Source: Euryarchaeota archaeon UBA52 (lineage in GTDB: Archaea; Thermoplasmatota; Poseidoniia; Poseidoniales; Thalassarchaeaceae). Taken from it: a stretch of DNA of 62,588 nucleotides. Numbering within the stretch: the first letter of the stretch is position 1; the number at the start of each line of letters is the position of its first letter. Location: contig DAVB01000002.1 of the NCBI GenBank assembly GCA_002505455.1, forward strand, positions 1 to 62,588, written 5' to 3'. Both the position numbers and the translations under genes were made by a program. Below the pieces are notes generated by a model. That model saw only the letters and a program-made list of their open reading frames with translations, did not search any database and had not been told where the DNA came from. Below are positions 54,320 to 62,588 of this stretch, one piece after another.

Positions 54320-56281
54320 GTGGCATGGACGAGTCTGGGTCGATACATCGACTCGCTAGAGCGTGATGGCGAGCTGCTTCGGATCACCAGGGAAGTGGAT
54401 GTTGAGCTTGAAGCAGGTACCATTGCAGATCTACTCGTAAAGACCGGGGGGCCTGCGGTGATATTCGAGAAACCGAGGCTCCCTGATGGAACAATCTCAG
54501 ATATTCCACTTGCTATGAACATATTTGGGAGTCACTCTAGAACCATGAAAGCACTCGGGGCAAAGGGCAAGGATGAGATTGGGAATCGGCTGGTTTCCCT
54601 AATGAAACCCGACATAGGTGCTTATCTGAAAGCTCCATGGAAAGGCATACCTCTGCTGAGGGATGCACTCGCATTACCCCCGATGGTTGTAAGAAGAGCG
54701 GCATCTCAACAAATCGTCGATCTTAACCCAGATGTTACGCGTCTCCCAATACCCAAATGCTGGCCCATGGACGGGGGGCGTTACATCACTCTGCCTCTTG
54801 TGATAACTCGAGATCCTCAAACTCAGGAGCATAATATGGGGATGTACAGGGGCCAGGTGCATGGGCCAAGAGAAATTGGGCTTCATTGGCAAGTTCACAA
54901 GCATGGCGCTGATCACGCAGCTGGGCATCCTGATGGGAAGATGCCCGTCGCGATATGTATTGGAGGTCCGCCTGAGTTGATTTTCTCTGCTATAGCCCCC
55001 CTTCCCGACAATCTTGATGAGTATATGTTTGCGGGTTTCCTCGGTCGTAGACGTCTGCGAATAACAAAGGCCAAAACTCAGAATTTACTAATTCCAGCAG
55101 AGGCAGACATCGTCATAGAAGGTTGGACGGATCCTAATGAGACAAAGATTGAGGGCCCCTTCGGCGATCACTATGGTTTCTACTCGCTGCCGGGCAATTA
55201 CCCTGTCCTCCATGTAACAGCAATTACTCATAGGAGGAATGCAGTTCTTCCTGCCACAATAGTCGGTCAGCCGCCCATGGAAGATGGTTACCTCGGCGAG
55301 GCCGTTGGTGCTCAGCTGACACCGGTACTGAGATTTCAACACAGAGATCTCCGTTCGCTATATCTGCCTCTAGAGACTGGTTTCCACAATCTTGCTATCG
55401 TTTCATCCAAACAGCGATACCCAAGACAGGGTCGAAAGACTGCACTAGGCCTCCTTGGAGCAGGTCAAATGATGCTGATGAAGACCGTAATGGTCATTGA
55501 CGAACATGAAGACCCTCATGATCTGGAGGTATTCCTTGACGCATTGAATAACAGGGTGAACCCCTCTGAAGATGTCATCGTGATTGAGGGCCTACCAGGA
55601 GACTCGCTTGATCCTGCGAATCCTTTCGAGAATATACAATCAAAGATTCTGGTAGATGCGACGTCGATTCCTTCCAACGATCCAAGAAATGGTGAAAAAA
55701 CGCCTCTCGGCTCTCCTGTGATGCGGTCCCCTGAATGGAGAGTGACGGGTATTGACGCTCCAGGCGTTCCCGATGGTTTTGATCGATTGGTAGTGAAAGA
55801 GGGCATTGCGGTTCAGGCCCGCCTACTTCGGAACTCTATGCTTGTCGTTACCGTAGAAATAGAAGGAGGGCCCGGACCTAGAGAAGGTATGGAAGACCCT
55901 GATGAAGGGCTTGCACTACTTCAGAGAGAGAAAGTACGAAAAGTTGCAGAAGAGATATGGGGCATGCAAGGTGCTGAGGATCTTCGTTGGCTCTTCATCA
56001 CCGACGATGACCTGGACCTGCATGATAGTGGTGCCAAACGTAGGCTTCTTTGGCAGTTATTCGCACGTTTTGACGTTGATAGGGGCCTGCTTTGGGACAA
56101 GGATAGAGGGAGAATCGCATGGGATGCAACTGCACCTATCCCGTCTACGGGTGGTCCAATTCCCGCTCGTCGGTGGCCTGCTGTAACGCTTCACGATCCT
56201 GAAATTCTTGAGCGAGTGAACAAACATGCAGAAGAAGATGGTCTTCTCAAATGGAAATGGCCCTCGAACGTACTGATGTAG
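54320..56281 (+). CDS. UbiD-family decarboxylase (menaquinone/futalosine pathway candidate MqnL)
   Basis: 653 residues from the GTG at 54320 (GTG 54311 possible); upstream codons in the frame are antisense to the reductase. UbiD enzymes use prenylated FMN to decarboxylate aromatic acids. The start TSLGRYIDSLERDGELLRIT, then TGGPAVIFEKPR, MPVAICIGGPPEL, EGPFGDHYGFYSLPG with the conserved E-x-G-x-x-G/D region and ATIVGQPPMEDGYLGEA (R/E/E region) fit the family. It is longer than typical (~490) with an extra C-terminal ~120 residues. Adjacent UbiA suggests a role in the 1,4-dihydroxy-6-naphthoate route, where decarboxylation follows prenylation. Confidence 0.85.
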   Translation: MAWTSLGRYIDSLERDGELLRITREVDVELEAGTIADLLVKTGGPAVIFEKPRLPDGTISDIPLAMNIFGSHSRTMKALGAKGKDEIGNRLVSLMKPDIGAYLKAPWKGIPLLRDALALPPMVVRRAASQQIVDLNPDVTRLPIPKCWPMDGGRYITLPLVITRDPQTQEHNMGMYRGQVHGPREIGLHWQVHKHGADHAAGHPDGKMPVAICIGGPPELIFSAIAPLPDNLDEYMFAGFLGRRRLRITKAKTQNLLIPAEADIVIEGWTDPNETKIEGPFGDHYGFYSLPGNYPVLHVTAITHRRNAVLPATIVGQPPMEDGYLGEAVGAQLTPVLRFQHRDLRSLYLPLETGFHNLAIVSSKQRYPRQGRKTALGLLGAGQMMLMKTVMVIDEHEDPHDLEVFLDALNNRVNPSEDVIVIEGLPGDSLDPANPFENIQSKILVDATSIPSNDPRNGEKTPLGSPVMRSPEWRVTGIDAPGVPDGFDRLVVKEGIAVQARLLRNSMLVVTVEIEGGPGPREGMEDPDEGLALLQREKVRKVAEEIWGMQGAEDLRWLFITDDDLDLHDSGAKRRLLWQLFARFDVDRGLLWDKDRGRIAWDATAPIPSTGGPIPARRWPAVTLHDPEILERVNKHAEEDGLLKWKWPSNVLM

Positions 56282-56294
56282 ATGGTGACCTCTC

Positions 56295-57242
56295 ATGGAA
56301 ATGAAAGATATCCTAGATTTTGTCAAAATAGAACACACTCTTTTCTCCCTGCCATTTGTTCTGATGGGATTCGTACTTGCAGATCGCCAATTTGGTACGG
56401 AAAGAACAGATTTGCTATGGATAATAGTAGCAGCGATAGGGGCCAGAGGTCTTGCAATGGCTCTCAACAGGGTAGTGGACAGGGAAATAGACGCGAATAA
56501 CCCCCGTACTGCTTCAAGACACCTGCCTTCTGGTAAAATGACTGCCTTGGAAGCATGGGCACTCTCAGGGTTATTCTTGGTTATGCTGCTCGTTTCTGCA
56601 TGGATGCTTAATGAGGTCGCCTTGAAGATGGCGTGGTTGCCAGTCCTAGCGTTCGTGGTATATCCCTACACCAAGAGGTTCTCATGGTTATGCCATTTCT
56701 GGATTGGGCTCTGTCTTGCCCTTGCTCCGGCAGGCGCATGGGTTGCGATATCAGCAGATACCCACGGGTGGGAGGCGATAACAGGGGTTATTCAACACAC
56801 AGGTGGAGAGCGCGTACTTCTCTGGTATCCTGAAATATTCTACATATCATTCGGAGTGGCATTATGGATTACAGCGTTCGATATCAACTATGCACTCATG
56901 GATGTAGAAGTTGACCGTAAGCAGGGGATAAAATCGTTCCCTGCTCGTTTTGGAGCTAAAGCAACAAGCAATCTGAGTGTACTACTCACATTGGGGTGGT
57001 GTGTCTGTTTCTGCCTCACGGGGCTGCAAGGATTTGGTGATTCTCGGGAATACCGCTACTTTCTTTGGATTCCTGCGGTCATCGTAATGGGGGCTTTGAA
57101 TATCTACGTGATGGCTAAAGAGTCGAAAAATTCTGGTCAAACAGAAGTTGCAATGGAGAGGTTCCAACAAATTTTGTTCAGGTGTTCAATGCTTACAGGT
57201 TGGGCACTACTTGGGAGTCTGTTGATCATGCAGGGCCAATGA
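56295..57242 (+). CDS. UbiA-family aromatic prenyltransferase (MqnP-like)
   Basis: 315 residues, eight to nine helices. The two Asp-rich motifs that bind prenyl diphosphate are NRVVDREIDANNPRTASRHL (~58-77) and DINYALMDVEVDRKQGIKSF (~203-222), in the form NRxxDxxiDxxNPRT typical of the menaquinone-type MqnP/UbiA group rather than the archaeal lipid DGGGP synthase. It attaches a polyprenyl chain to the aromatic ring. Starts 13 bases after ubiD; uvrB follows 10 bases after its stop. Substrate assignment is inference from context. Confidence 0.85.
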   Translation: MEMKDILDFVKIEHTLFSLPFVLMGFVLADRQFGTERTDLLWIIVAAIGARGLAMALNRVVDREIDANNPRTASRHLPSGKMTALEAWALSGLFLVMLLVSAWMLNEVALKMAWLPVLAFVVYPYTKRFSWLCHFWIGLCLALAPAGAWVAISADTHGWEAITGVIQHTGGERVLLWYPEIFYISFGVALWITAFDINYALMDVEVDRKQGIKSFPARFGAKATSNLSVLLTLGWCVCFCLTGLQGFGDSREYRYFLWIPAVIVMGALNIYVMAKESKNSGQTEVAMERFQQILFRCSMLTGWALLGSLLIMQGQ

Positions 57243-57252
57243 ATGAGGTGAC

Positions 57253-59535
57253 ATGTTGTTCAATATACACGCAGATTACAGCACTGCTGGAGACCAGCAA
57301 CAGGCTATTGATAAATTGGTTAATCAGCTCGAAGGAGGGCAGGAACGTTGTGTTCTGCTAGGAGTCACTGGCTCAGGGAAGACCTTCGCCATGGCGAACA
57401 TAATTCAAAGACTGCAGATACCAACTCTGATACTATCACACAACAAAACTCTCGCGCGTCAACTCTGGCAAGAAATGAGCGAGCTTTTCCAGAGCAATGC
57501 TGTGGAGTACTTCGTTAGCTACTATGATTACTACCAACCCGAAGCATATCTGCCCAATCGTGACCTGTACATAGACAAAGAATTGCAAATGAATGAGAGG
57601 ATTGAGCAAGAGCGATTCTCAACCGTGGCATCACTGGTCTCACGGCCCGACGTCATAGCTATCGGAACCGTATCTGCCATCTATGGTTTGAATCCCCCAG
57701 AAGTTTTCCAACAGAGTCACCTACAACTTCACGTGGGGCAGAAAATCGAACCGCAGGAAGCTGTCAGGGAACTCATAGCACTTCAATATCGGAGAACAAC
57801 GAGCGATCTTGTTCGTGGAGATATAAGACTTAGGGGCGAAGTGCTTGATATCTGGATGCCGAGCAGAGATGACCCGATCCGTGTAAGATTCGGATGGGAA
57901 GGTATCGAAAGAATTCAGGTGTGTGAGGCAGTTAGTTGGGAGCCTCTTGACGAAATAGAAGAAGCCTGGATTCATCCGAGAGAGTTCTACATGACAGATG
58001 AAGAAAGATTCTCAACTGCACTTGAAAACATAGAGTTGGAGCTTGATGAAAGATCTGCTTGGTTTGAATCTAAAGGAAAGGATTTGGAAGCACATAGAAT
58101 CGAACAACGAACCAAATTCGATCTAGAGATGCTGCAAGAGCTAGGTTCATGCAAAGGAGTGGAGAACTATTCCCGGCACTTCGATGGCAGGGAAATAGGA
58201 GAACGCCCATACTGTCTACTTGATTTCTTTGCTACCAATGCTGAAAGTTTCCATGGTGCTCCCGATCGATATCTGGTAATCATGGATGAAAGTCACGTTA
58301 CTCTGCCACAGGTAGGAGGCATGTACGCAGGAGATTTTGCTCGTAAGAAAAACCTGGTGGATCATGGGTTCCGTCTGCCGTGTGCATATGACAACAGACC
58401 GCTTAGAATTGATGAGTTTCAGAAATTGATTCCAAAGATGCTCTATGTCAGCGCGACCCCGGGGGAGCGTGAATTCAGACATCTCGCAGAAGTAACTGGA
58501 CAAGAAGTCCCGAGAGGGTTGCTCCATGCACCCTCTGGAGGAGGGGCAGGCAAAGCCGACATTGCAAAAAGAGAGGGCGATGGTTCTATGGAGAATATTG
58601 TCAATTCGATAGAGGGCGTTGTCAGCATGGAGATTCGACCTACAGGACTTCTTGATCCGAAAATTGAGGTGCGGTCGACAAGTGGCCAAGTCCAAGACCT
58701 TCTAAGCGAGATAAATAACAGAGTCGAAAAGAACGAGAGAGTGTTGGTCACGGTCCTTACCATCAAATTCGCAGAGGAGGTGTCTGAATATTTGCAAGGA
58801 ATGGGGATAAAGGCGCATTATCTCCATTCAGAAATAGACACCATTGAGCGTTCTGAAATCATCAAGGCGCTGAGAATTGGCCATATTGACGTCATTGTGG
58901 GAATAAATCTCCTAAGAGAGGGTTTGGATATTCCTGAAGTTTCTCTCGTTGCGATTTTTGATGCGGCTACTCAGGGTTTTCTCAGAAATGAACGCAGTCT
59001 CCTACAAACCATCGGTCGCGCGGCTCGTAATGAGAAAGGATCGGTCATACTCTACGCAGATAGCATATCGCCTGCGATGGAGGGCGCAATTAGGCAAACC
59101 TCTGAACGCAGAAAACGACAGGAGGCATACAATCAAGATCACGGTGTGGTTCCAAGGACTATCAAAAAAGCACTACCGACGATGGGGGATGAGGCAGAGG
59201 ACTTGCTTGCAGGAGTCGCAGGGCGCGGAACCAAAGGTGGCAAGCGTTTGATAGCAAAGAAAAGACGTACTAGAGACGTATCCACTTTCGCAAAGAAGTT
59301 TGATCTGGGCGCAGGGGCCTGGGCCTCTTCGGATTCAGTTCTTGAATCGATTTCTCAACCGGAGTGGGTTGACGTGGCCGAAAAGGCGTTGGTTGGAAAG
59401 ATTGAGGATTCGGAGATGGGGAGGCTTCTTGAAAAATTGGAAAAAGAGATGAAGGCGGCGGCGGCTAGGCTTGACTTTGAAAGAGCGGCCGTTATTAGAG
59501 ACAGAATTTCTGAACTTCAGTATACGACCAATTGA
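57253..59535 (+). CDS. uvrB: UvrABC excinuclease subunit B
   Basis: 760 residues, longer than the usual ~670. It is the damage-verifying DNA helicase-like subunit. Walker A LLGVTGSGKTFAMA (~37-50); the beta-hairpin region EYFVSYYDYYQPEAYLPN; VIMDESHVTLPQVGGMYAGD (Walker B/DESH); MLYVSATPGERE; IEVRSTSGQVQDLLSEI; INLLREGLDIPEVSLVAIFDA and SLLQTIGRAARNEKG (motifs V/VI); C-terminal UVR motif MKAAAARLDFERAAVIRDRI that binds UvrC. Unusual: a ~35-residue insert after GQEVPRGLLHAP, and a long basic linker (GKRLIAKKRRTRDVSTFAKK) before the UVR motif. GAGGTGA lies just ahead of the ATG. Confidence 0.97.
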   Translation: MLFNIHADYSTAGDQQQAIDKLVNQLEGGQERCVLLGVTGSGKTFAMANIIQRLQIPTLILSHNKTLARQLWQEMSELFQSNAVEYFVSYYDYYQPEAYLPNRDLYIDKELQMNERIEQERFSTVASLVSRPDVIAIGTVSAIYGLNPPEVFQQSHLQLHVGQKIEPQEAVRELIALQYRRTTSDLVRGDIRLRGEVLDIWMPSRDDPIRVRFGWEGIERIQVCEAVSWEPLDEIEEAWIHPREFYMTDEERFSTALENIELELDERSAWFESKGKDLEAHRIEQRTKFDLEMLQELGSCKGVENYSRHFDGREIGERPYCLLDFFATNAESFHGAPDRYLVIMDESHVTLPQVGGMYAGDFARKKNLVDHGFRLPCAYDNRPLRIDEFQKLIPKMLYVSATPGEREFRHLAEVTGQEVPRGLLHAPSGGGAGKADIAKREGDGSMENIVNSIEGVVSMEIRPTGLLDPKIEVRSTSGQVQDLLSEINNRVEKNERVLVTVLTIKFAEEVSEYLQGMGIKAHYLHSEIDTIERSEIIKALRIGHIDVIVGINLLREGLDIPEVSLVAIFDAATQGFLRNERSLLQTIGRAARNEKGSVILYADSISPAMEGAIRQTSERRKRQEAYNQDHGVVPRTIKKALPTMGDEAEDLLAGVAGRGTKGGKRLIAKKRRTRDVSTFAKKFDLGAGAWASSDSVLESISQPEWVDVAEKALVGKIEDSEMGRLLEKLEKEMKAAAARLDFERAAVIRDRISELQYTTN

Positions 59536-59559
59536 AATCTTGATGCGGGAGCCAAAAGC

Positions 59560-60540
59560 ATGGTCGGGTACGATCCGAGTGACTTCGAAGATCCTGTTTT
59601 GGATTATAATTTCAATAAAATTCAGAATACTTCCGACCTAATTGATCAGATGTCTGTGGCCGGAGGTTTCACCGCTACAAAATTAGCCAAGGCAAGGGAC
59701 ATGCTATACAAGATGTTCGAAGAAGCAGGAAATGAAGGCGTTGTCAATTGGGTTTCTTTCCCTGCTGCTCTGTGTGCGACAGGTACTCGTGGCTTCTTCC
59801 TCGAATTGGTAAAAAGACGTCTGGTTGATGTCATAGTTACAACCTGTGGCACACTGGACCATGATCTTGCAAGAACATACAGACAATATTTCCATGGAGA
59901 TTTCGAATTGGATGATATTGCACTTGGCCAACAGGGACTAAATCGTCTTGGTAATGTTATCATTCCCAATGAATGCTATGGAGAAATTCTCGAAGCAAGG
60001 GTTCTACCCTGGTTAGGCGAGATAGAGGAAGAGAGGCGTATATCGGGCGATTCTACATGGAATGGTTTCGGTACTGTTGAGCTGTGTTGGGCATTAGGGG
60101 ATCGAATAGAAGATGAAGGAAGCCTCCTTTACTGGGCTGCTAAACACAGGATTCCAATCGTAATTCCAGGTATAACGGATGGATCGATCGGGGCACAATT
60201 ATTCATGTATAGACAAAAGAGTCCTTCATTCATGATTGACGTTCTTGCAGATGAGGAAATATGCTCTGAACTCTCATGGACGTCTCGAAAGGCGAACGCG
60301 CTCATGGTGGGGGGCGGAATCAGCAAGCATCATGTGATTTGGTGGAATCAATACAGAGGCGGACTTGACTCGGCGATTGGTATTTCAACTGCTCCAGAAT
60401 ACGATGGATCATTATCCGGAGCAAGGCTCCGTGAAGCGATATCTTGGGGTAAAATAAGACCGGATGCCCCTCACATCCTGATTGAAGGAGAGGCTAGCGT
60501 GATTCTTCCAATACTTGGAGCAGCATTACTTCGCCAATGA
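59560..60540 (+). CDS. dys: Deoxyhypusine synthase
   Basis: 326 residues. It makes deoxyhypusine on aIF5A from spermidine and a lysine, using NAD; a strictly archaeal/eukaryotic marker enzyme. VTTCGTLDHDLARTY, then WAAKHRIPIVIPGITDGSIGAQ, MVGGGISKHHVIWWNQYRGG with the catalytic Lys (SKHH), ISTAPEYDGSLSGARLREA and ISWGKIRPDA match the human enzyme region by region (GGGxxKHH; TAxEfDGSxSGARpdEAxSWGKI). GGAG eight bases before the ATG supports the start. Its position 24 bases after uvrB indicates an operon. Confidence 0.95.
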   Translation: MVGYDPSDFEDPVLDYNFNKIQNTSDLIDQMSVAGGFTATKLAKARDMLYKMFEEAGNEGVVNWVSFPAALCATGTRGFFLELVKRRLVDVIVTTCGTLDHDLARTYRQYFHGDFELDDIALGQQGLNRLGNVIIPNECYGEILEARVLPWLGEIEEERRISGDSTWNGFGTVELCWALGDRIEDEGSLLYWAAKHRIPIVIPGITDGSIGAQLFMYRQKSPSFMIDVLADEEICSELSWTSRKANALMVGGGISKHHVIWWNQYRGGLDSAIGISTAPEYDGSLSGARLREAISWGKIRPDAPHILIEGEASVILPILGAALLRQ

Positions 60541-60549
60541 GTCTAGCGA

Positions 60550-60762
60550 ATGTTCAAAGAGTACTCTTCACTCGGCCGGCCTATGTCTATTGCAGATATG
60601 GTACAGAACATGATTGATGAATTGAACGAGGCCATGGCGGACGCGGTCAAGTCCGACAATGGGAACAATGCGGCCATGACTCGTGTTCGCAAGGCAATGC
60701 AGTCCGCAAAGGGCGCTGCACAGGATGTTCGTATGAAGATCAGCAGCATCCGAAACGGATGA
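60550..60762 (+). CDS. Histone H1-like (Hc1-type) small DNA-binding protein
   Basis: 70 residues from the ATG at 60550, or 59 from the ATG at 60583, the latter fitting the usual Hc1-like length. Core: SDNGNNAAMTRVRKAMQSAK then GAAQDVRMKISSIRNG, closely matching the GNxAAxTRVRKxMQxxKxxAQEIR pattern of small bacterial Hc1/histone-H1-like proteins. These lysine/arginine-rich helical proteins bind DNA, probably as nucleoid components. The N-terminal half is a helix with many Met/Asp. It follows deoxyhypusine synthase by 9 bases and could be co-transcribed with it. I recognise the family from the motif; no search was run. Confidence 0.65.
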   Translation: MFKEYSSLGRPMSIADMVQNMIDELNEAMADAVKSDNGNNAAMTRVRKAMQSAKGAAQDVRMKISSIRNG

Positions 60763-60771
60763 TCTACGTCC

Positions 60772-61455
60772 TCATTCATGTAGATTGGCGAATACTCGCA
60801 TTATAGCGAGTCTTAGGGACCCAGAGGGCCTCCAGCCGTGAGGCTCGCCACAGTTTCTCATGTGTCTGTCGATAGCATCAAGATTTGGCCTAGGGATGTT
60901 GCCGTGTCCTAATGGTAATGGCGTTATGGGAGGCTCTTCGAGGGTACTCGGTCTGTGCGTTCCATCTACTGAAGCTGAATAACGATTCCAGAGATGTGCT
61001 GCCTCAGCATAAACTGCTTCGGGCCACCAGGGTCTCCTCCCAGCCATTACCAATGGTTGACCGGATAGAGGTAATTTGTTTTCTATGATCATTATCCGTA
61101 TTGCTTCAGCGACATCGGTCACAGGCAACCAGAATCTTGGTTTTTGAATTCTAGGATCCATGTCGGAACCGGATATCGCGTCGGCGATTATTGAGTGGAA
61201 AGTGCCATCCTCCCACATAGGGTCGCAGGTGTCCGTTACAACGTCCCTCACGAGTATAAGTTGCAAATTGGTAGAGATTTTTTCTTCGTTCCACGGAAGG
61301 ATGGAAAGACCGGATGCCTCGATACCAACTCCAATCTCGAGCTTCTGCAAATCATCATTCTGCTGTTGAAGCGGTATTGTCTCGAGCCGGGATGCTATAG
61401 CATCCCTAAGAGGTCCTTTTGGGCCCAAGACCTCAGCCACTCTCGGCATAGTCAT
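60772..61455 (-). CDS. Unassigned protein with epimerase/SDR-like features
   Basis: 227 residues from the ATG at 61455, three bases after the aminotransferase stop, so co-translation is likely. A weak trace of NAD-dependent epimerase/SDR proteins is visible: RVAEVLGPKGPLRDAIASRL in place of a GxxGxxG nucleotide motif, VLPWNEEK, and KPRFWLPVTDVAEAIRIMI, like the 'VHVDDVAEAI' helix of that family; WWPEAVYAEAAHLWNRY follows. The glycine motif and catalytic YxxxK are missing, so it may be a decayed or diverged member. The C-terminus is Pro-rich (PPITPLPLGHGNIPRP). Treat as hypothetical. Confidence 0.5.
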   Translation of the reverse strand: MTMPRVAEVLGPKGPLRDAIASRLETIPLQQQNDDLQKLEIGVGIEASGLSILPWNEEKISTNLQLILVRDVVTDTCDPMWEDGTFHSIIADAISGSDMDPRIQKPRFWLPVTDVAEAIRIMIIENKLPLSGQPLVMAGRRPWWPEAVYAEAAHLWNRYSASVDGTHRPSTLEEPPITPLPLGHGNIPRPNLDAIDRHMRNCGEPHGWRPSGSLRLAIMRVFANLHE

Positions 61456-61458
61456 CTC

Positions 61459-62588
61459 TCAATTTGCAAGAATTGCTTCAGCCTGCATCTGATCATCCTC
61501 CATGAATGATTTCAAACAAGATTCTACGAGTGATACAATCATGTCAATTTCTTCCGATGTGATTAGGAAATGCGGTGTGAATCTTAACGCATTTATCCCT
61601 CCATGTATCACTCCTAGCCCATTTCTCCGACACCATTGCTCGACTCCGTCCACCCCCACCACTGCAAATCGCGCAGGGTCTAATTCTGCTGAAAGCAAAA
61701 GTCCAGTTCCCTGAACCTTTGTTATACATCCGGGCATTGCTGCAGATAGTTTCTCTAATTTGCTTACGAATTCTTTACCCCTTTCCCTGATATTTTGACG
61801 TAATTCAGGGGTTATATGCTCAAGAACGGAAATAGCCGTTTCCAGGGATCTCGGATTTGTAGTCATAGTATTCCCATAGACGCCTACAACATACGTTTTT
61901 GATGCTCTTTCACTCATGCCCAATACTGAAAGTGGGTATTGTCCCGCGTTGAGCGCCTTGGACCATGTCTCAAAGTCAGGCACCTCACAATCTTCGAAAC
62001 CGGGATAGTCTACGATGCTCAGACAGCCTTGGCCCCTCAAACCTGCCTGTATCGAGTCAATGAGGAGGAAAGAGCCATGGGCATCAGATAGATTCCTAGC
62101 CATATCATAGAAATCTCTCGTAATGGAGAGGCCTGGGTTTCCTTCGCCCATCACTGGTTCCATCGCAAGGAGTTCAATGAAAGCATTATTTTTCTCTGCT
62201 TCCTTGAAAATAGATTGTAGTTTACCAATATCATTTGGAGGGACCAGCTTGACTCCCTCTCGATTCCTAAATGATGCAAGTTTATCACGATACTTTGGGA
62301 GACAGGAGTCTGAAATCGAGGCAGGTCTATCGGTTCGTCCGTGGAAGCCATGATCTAATGCAACAGTCCAGATTTCCTTTCCTTCGTGTGGCCCGCCTTC
62401 ATCAGTCATCAATCTAGCATTAACATCTGCAATTCGCATCGCTACAGTAACAGATTCTGAACCACTGTTCATGCATATGAATCTATCAAATGGACAGTTT
62501 CCTCGACTGTGCCCCACCTCGGTCCTAATGGCCTCAGCGAATCTCATATGAGTCAGGGAGGGAGTCATGACGTTAGCCATCACATGTG
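61459..62588 (-). CDS. Class III (ornithine/acetylornithine-type) PLP aminotransferase, 5' end missing
   Basis: The frame runs to the right edge of the window without a certain start (a GTG at 62583 is there by chance), so the N-terminal ~60-80 residues lie outside. Visible motifs are those of the fold-type-I class III group: ICMNSGSESVTVAMRIA (the SGSEA region that binds PLP phosphate), ALDHGFHGRT, LLIDSIQAGLRGQG (DE-x-QTG homologue), and WSKALNAGQYPLSVLG with the likely Schiff-base Lys. FTPHFLITSEEIDMIV closes the protein. DSIQAG instead of DEVQTG and NAGQYP instead of GGGxP are unusual, so the substrate is uncertain. Confidence 0.8.
   Translation of the reverse strand, partial: HVMANVMTPSLTHMRFAEAIRTEVGHSRGNCPFDRFICMNSGSESVTVAMRIADVNARLMTDEGGPHEGKEIWTVALDHGFHGRTDRPASISDSCLPKYRDKLASFRNREGVKLVPPNDIGKLQSIFKEAEKNNAFIELLAMEPVMGEGNPGLSITRDFYDMARNLSDAHGSFLLIDSIQAGLRGQGCLSIVDYPGFEDCEVPDFETWSKALNAGQYPLSVLGMSERASKTYVVGVYGNTMTTNPRSLETAISVLEHITPELRQNIRERGKEFVSKLEKLSAAMPGCITKVQGTGLLLSAELDPARFAVVGVDGVEQWCRRNGLGVIHGGINALRFTPHFLITSEEIDMIVSLVESCLKSFMEDDQMQAEAILAN

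Noticed and set aside
54232..54522. N-terminal extension of the geranylgeranyl reductase frame
   Set aside because: Low-complexity Ser-rich and antisense to UbiD; FAD motif starts immediately after the GTG at 54231.

Overview
This 62.6 kb window looks like a chromosome segment of a marine planktonic euryarchaeon, most likely Marine Group II (Ca. Poseidoniales, Thermoplasmatota) or a close relative. The archaeal markers are an archaeal-type ribosomal protein S2, deoxyhypusine synthase, the wyosine enzymes Taw1 and Taw2, a geranylgeranyl reductase, and TATA-type promoters at leaderless spacing. Mixed in are genes of bacterial flavour (UvrB, UvrC, oligoribonuclease, thymidine phosphorylase, MsrA, an AlkB-type hydroxylase, a CcmF-type haem lyase) and three giant membrane-anchored secreted proteins, a mixture familiar from MGII genomes. 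The assignment is inference from gene content only. I saw no rRNA, tRNA, CRISPR array, insertion sequence or integrase, and no gene-free stretch over 300 bases.

Layout. 1-271: 3' end of a family-2 glycosyltransferase. 272-4858: 1.5k-residue beta-helix/PKD surface protein. 4977-9307: two tandem stand-alone RAM (Lrp ligand-binding) proteins, a STAND ATPase with an N-terminal winged helix, and UvrC. 9312-16657: a 960-residue secreted protein sharing a bidirectional promoter with Taw2, then a JAMM protease, oligoribonuclease, an MFS exporter and a membrane protein. 16738-20093: a DUF4126 protein and an unrecognised 682-residue protein co-transcribed with an 80-residue membrane protein from a strong TATA promoter, with a divergent 90-residue membrane protein. 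20095-24863: WD40 protein and a third giant secreted protein (ELW-repeat propeller plus thrombospondin type-3 calcium repeats). 25008-29418: thymidine phosphorylase, AlkB-like hydroxylase, MsrA, IMP dehydrogenase. 29506-32212: membrane protein, two YbjQ-type proteins, Taw1. 32225-37042: a three-gene MacB/FtsX-type ABC system with an unusual ATPase tail. 37125-39626: two GT4 glycosyltransferases. 40207-42279: fused 3-hydroxyacyl-CoA dehydrogenase/enoyl-CoA hydratase.

42276-44550 is an AT-richer cassette: two microproteins (30 and 36 residues, each with a well-spaced Shine-Dalgarno) divergent from an HxlR regulator, a perfect inverted repeat between them, and a membrane protein with a kinase-like C-terminus. 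44604-49158: two winged-helix proteins, Dus, a conserved CxxC protein, ribosomal protein S2 and a lipoprotein. 49330-57242 looks like a respiratory/quinone locus: cupredoxin, FKBP isomerase, CcmF-like protein and geranylgeranyl reductase on the minus strand, with UbiD and UbiA (probably the late menaquinone steps) divergent from them. 57253-62588: UvrB, deoxyhypusine synthase, a histone H1-like protein, an unassigned protein and a truncated class III aminotransferase.

Gene starts follow a consistent pattern. Several first genes have a TATA element about 25-30 bases before the start codon (leaderless), whereas internal operon genes carry GGAG/GAGGTG Shine-Dalgarno sequences. I used this to choose starts. 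The most promising undescribed items are the microprotein/HxlR/kinase-like cassette (42276-44550) and the 682-residue protein with its small membrane partners (17372-20093).
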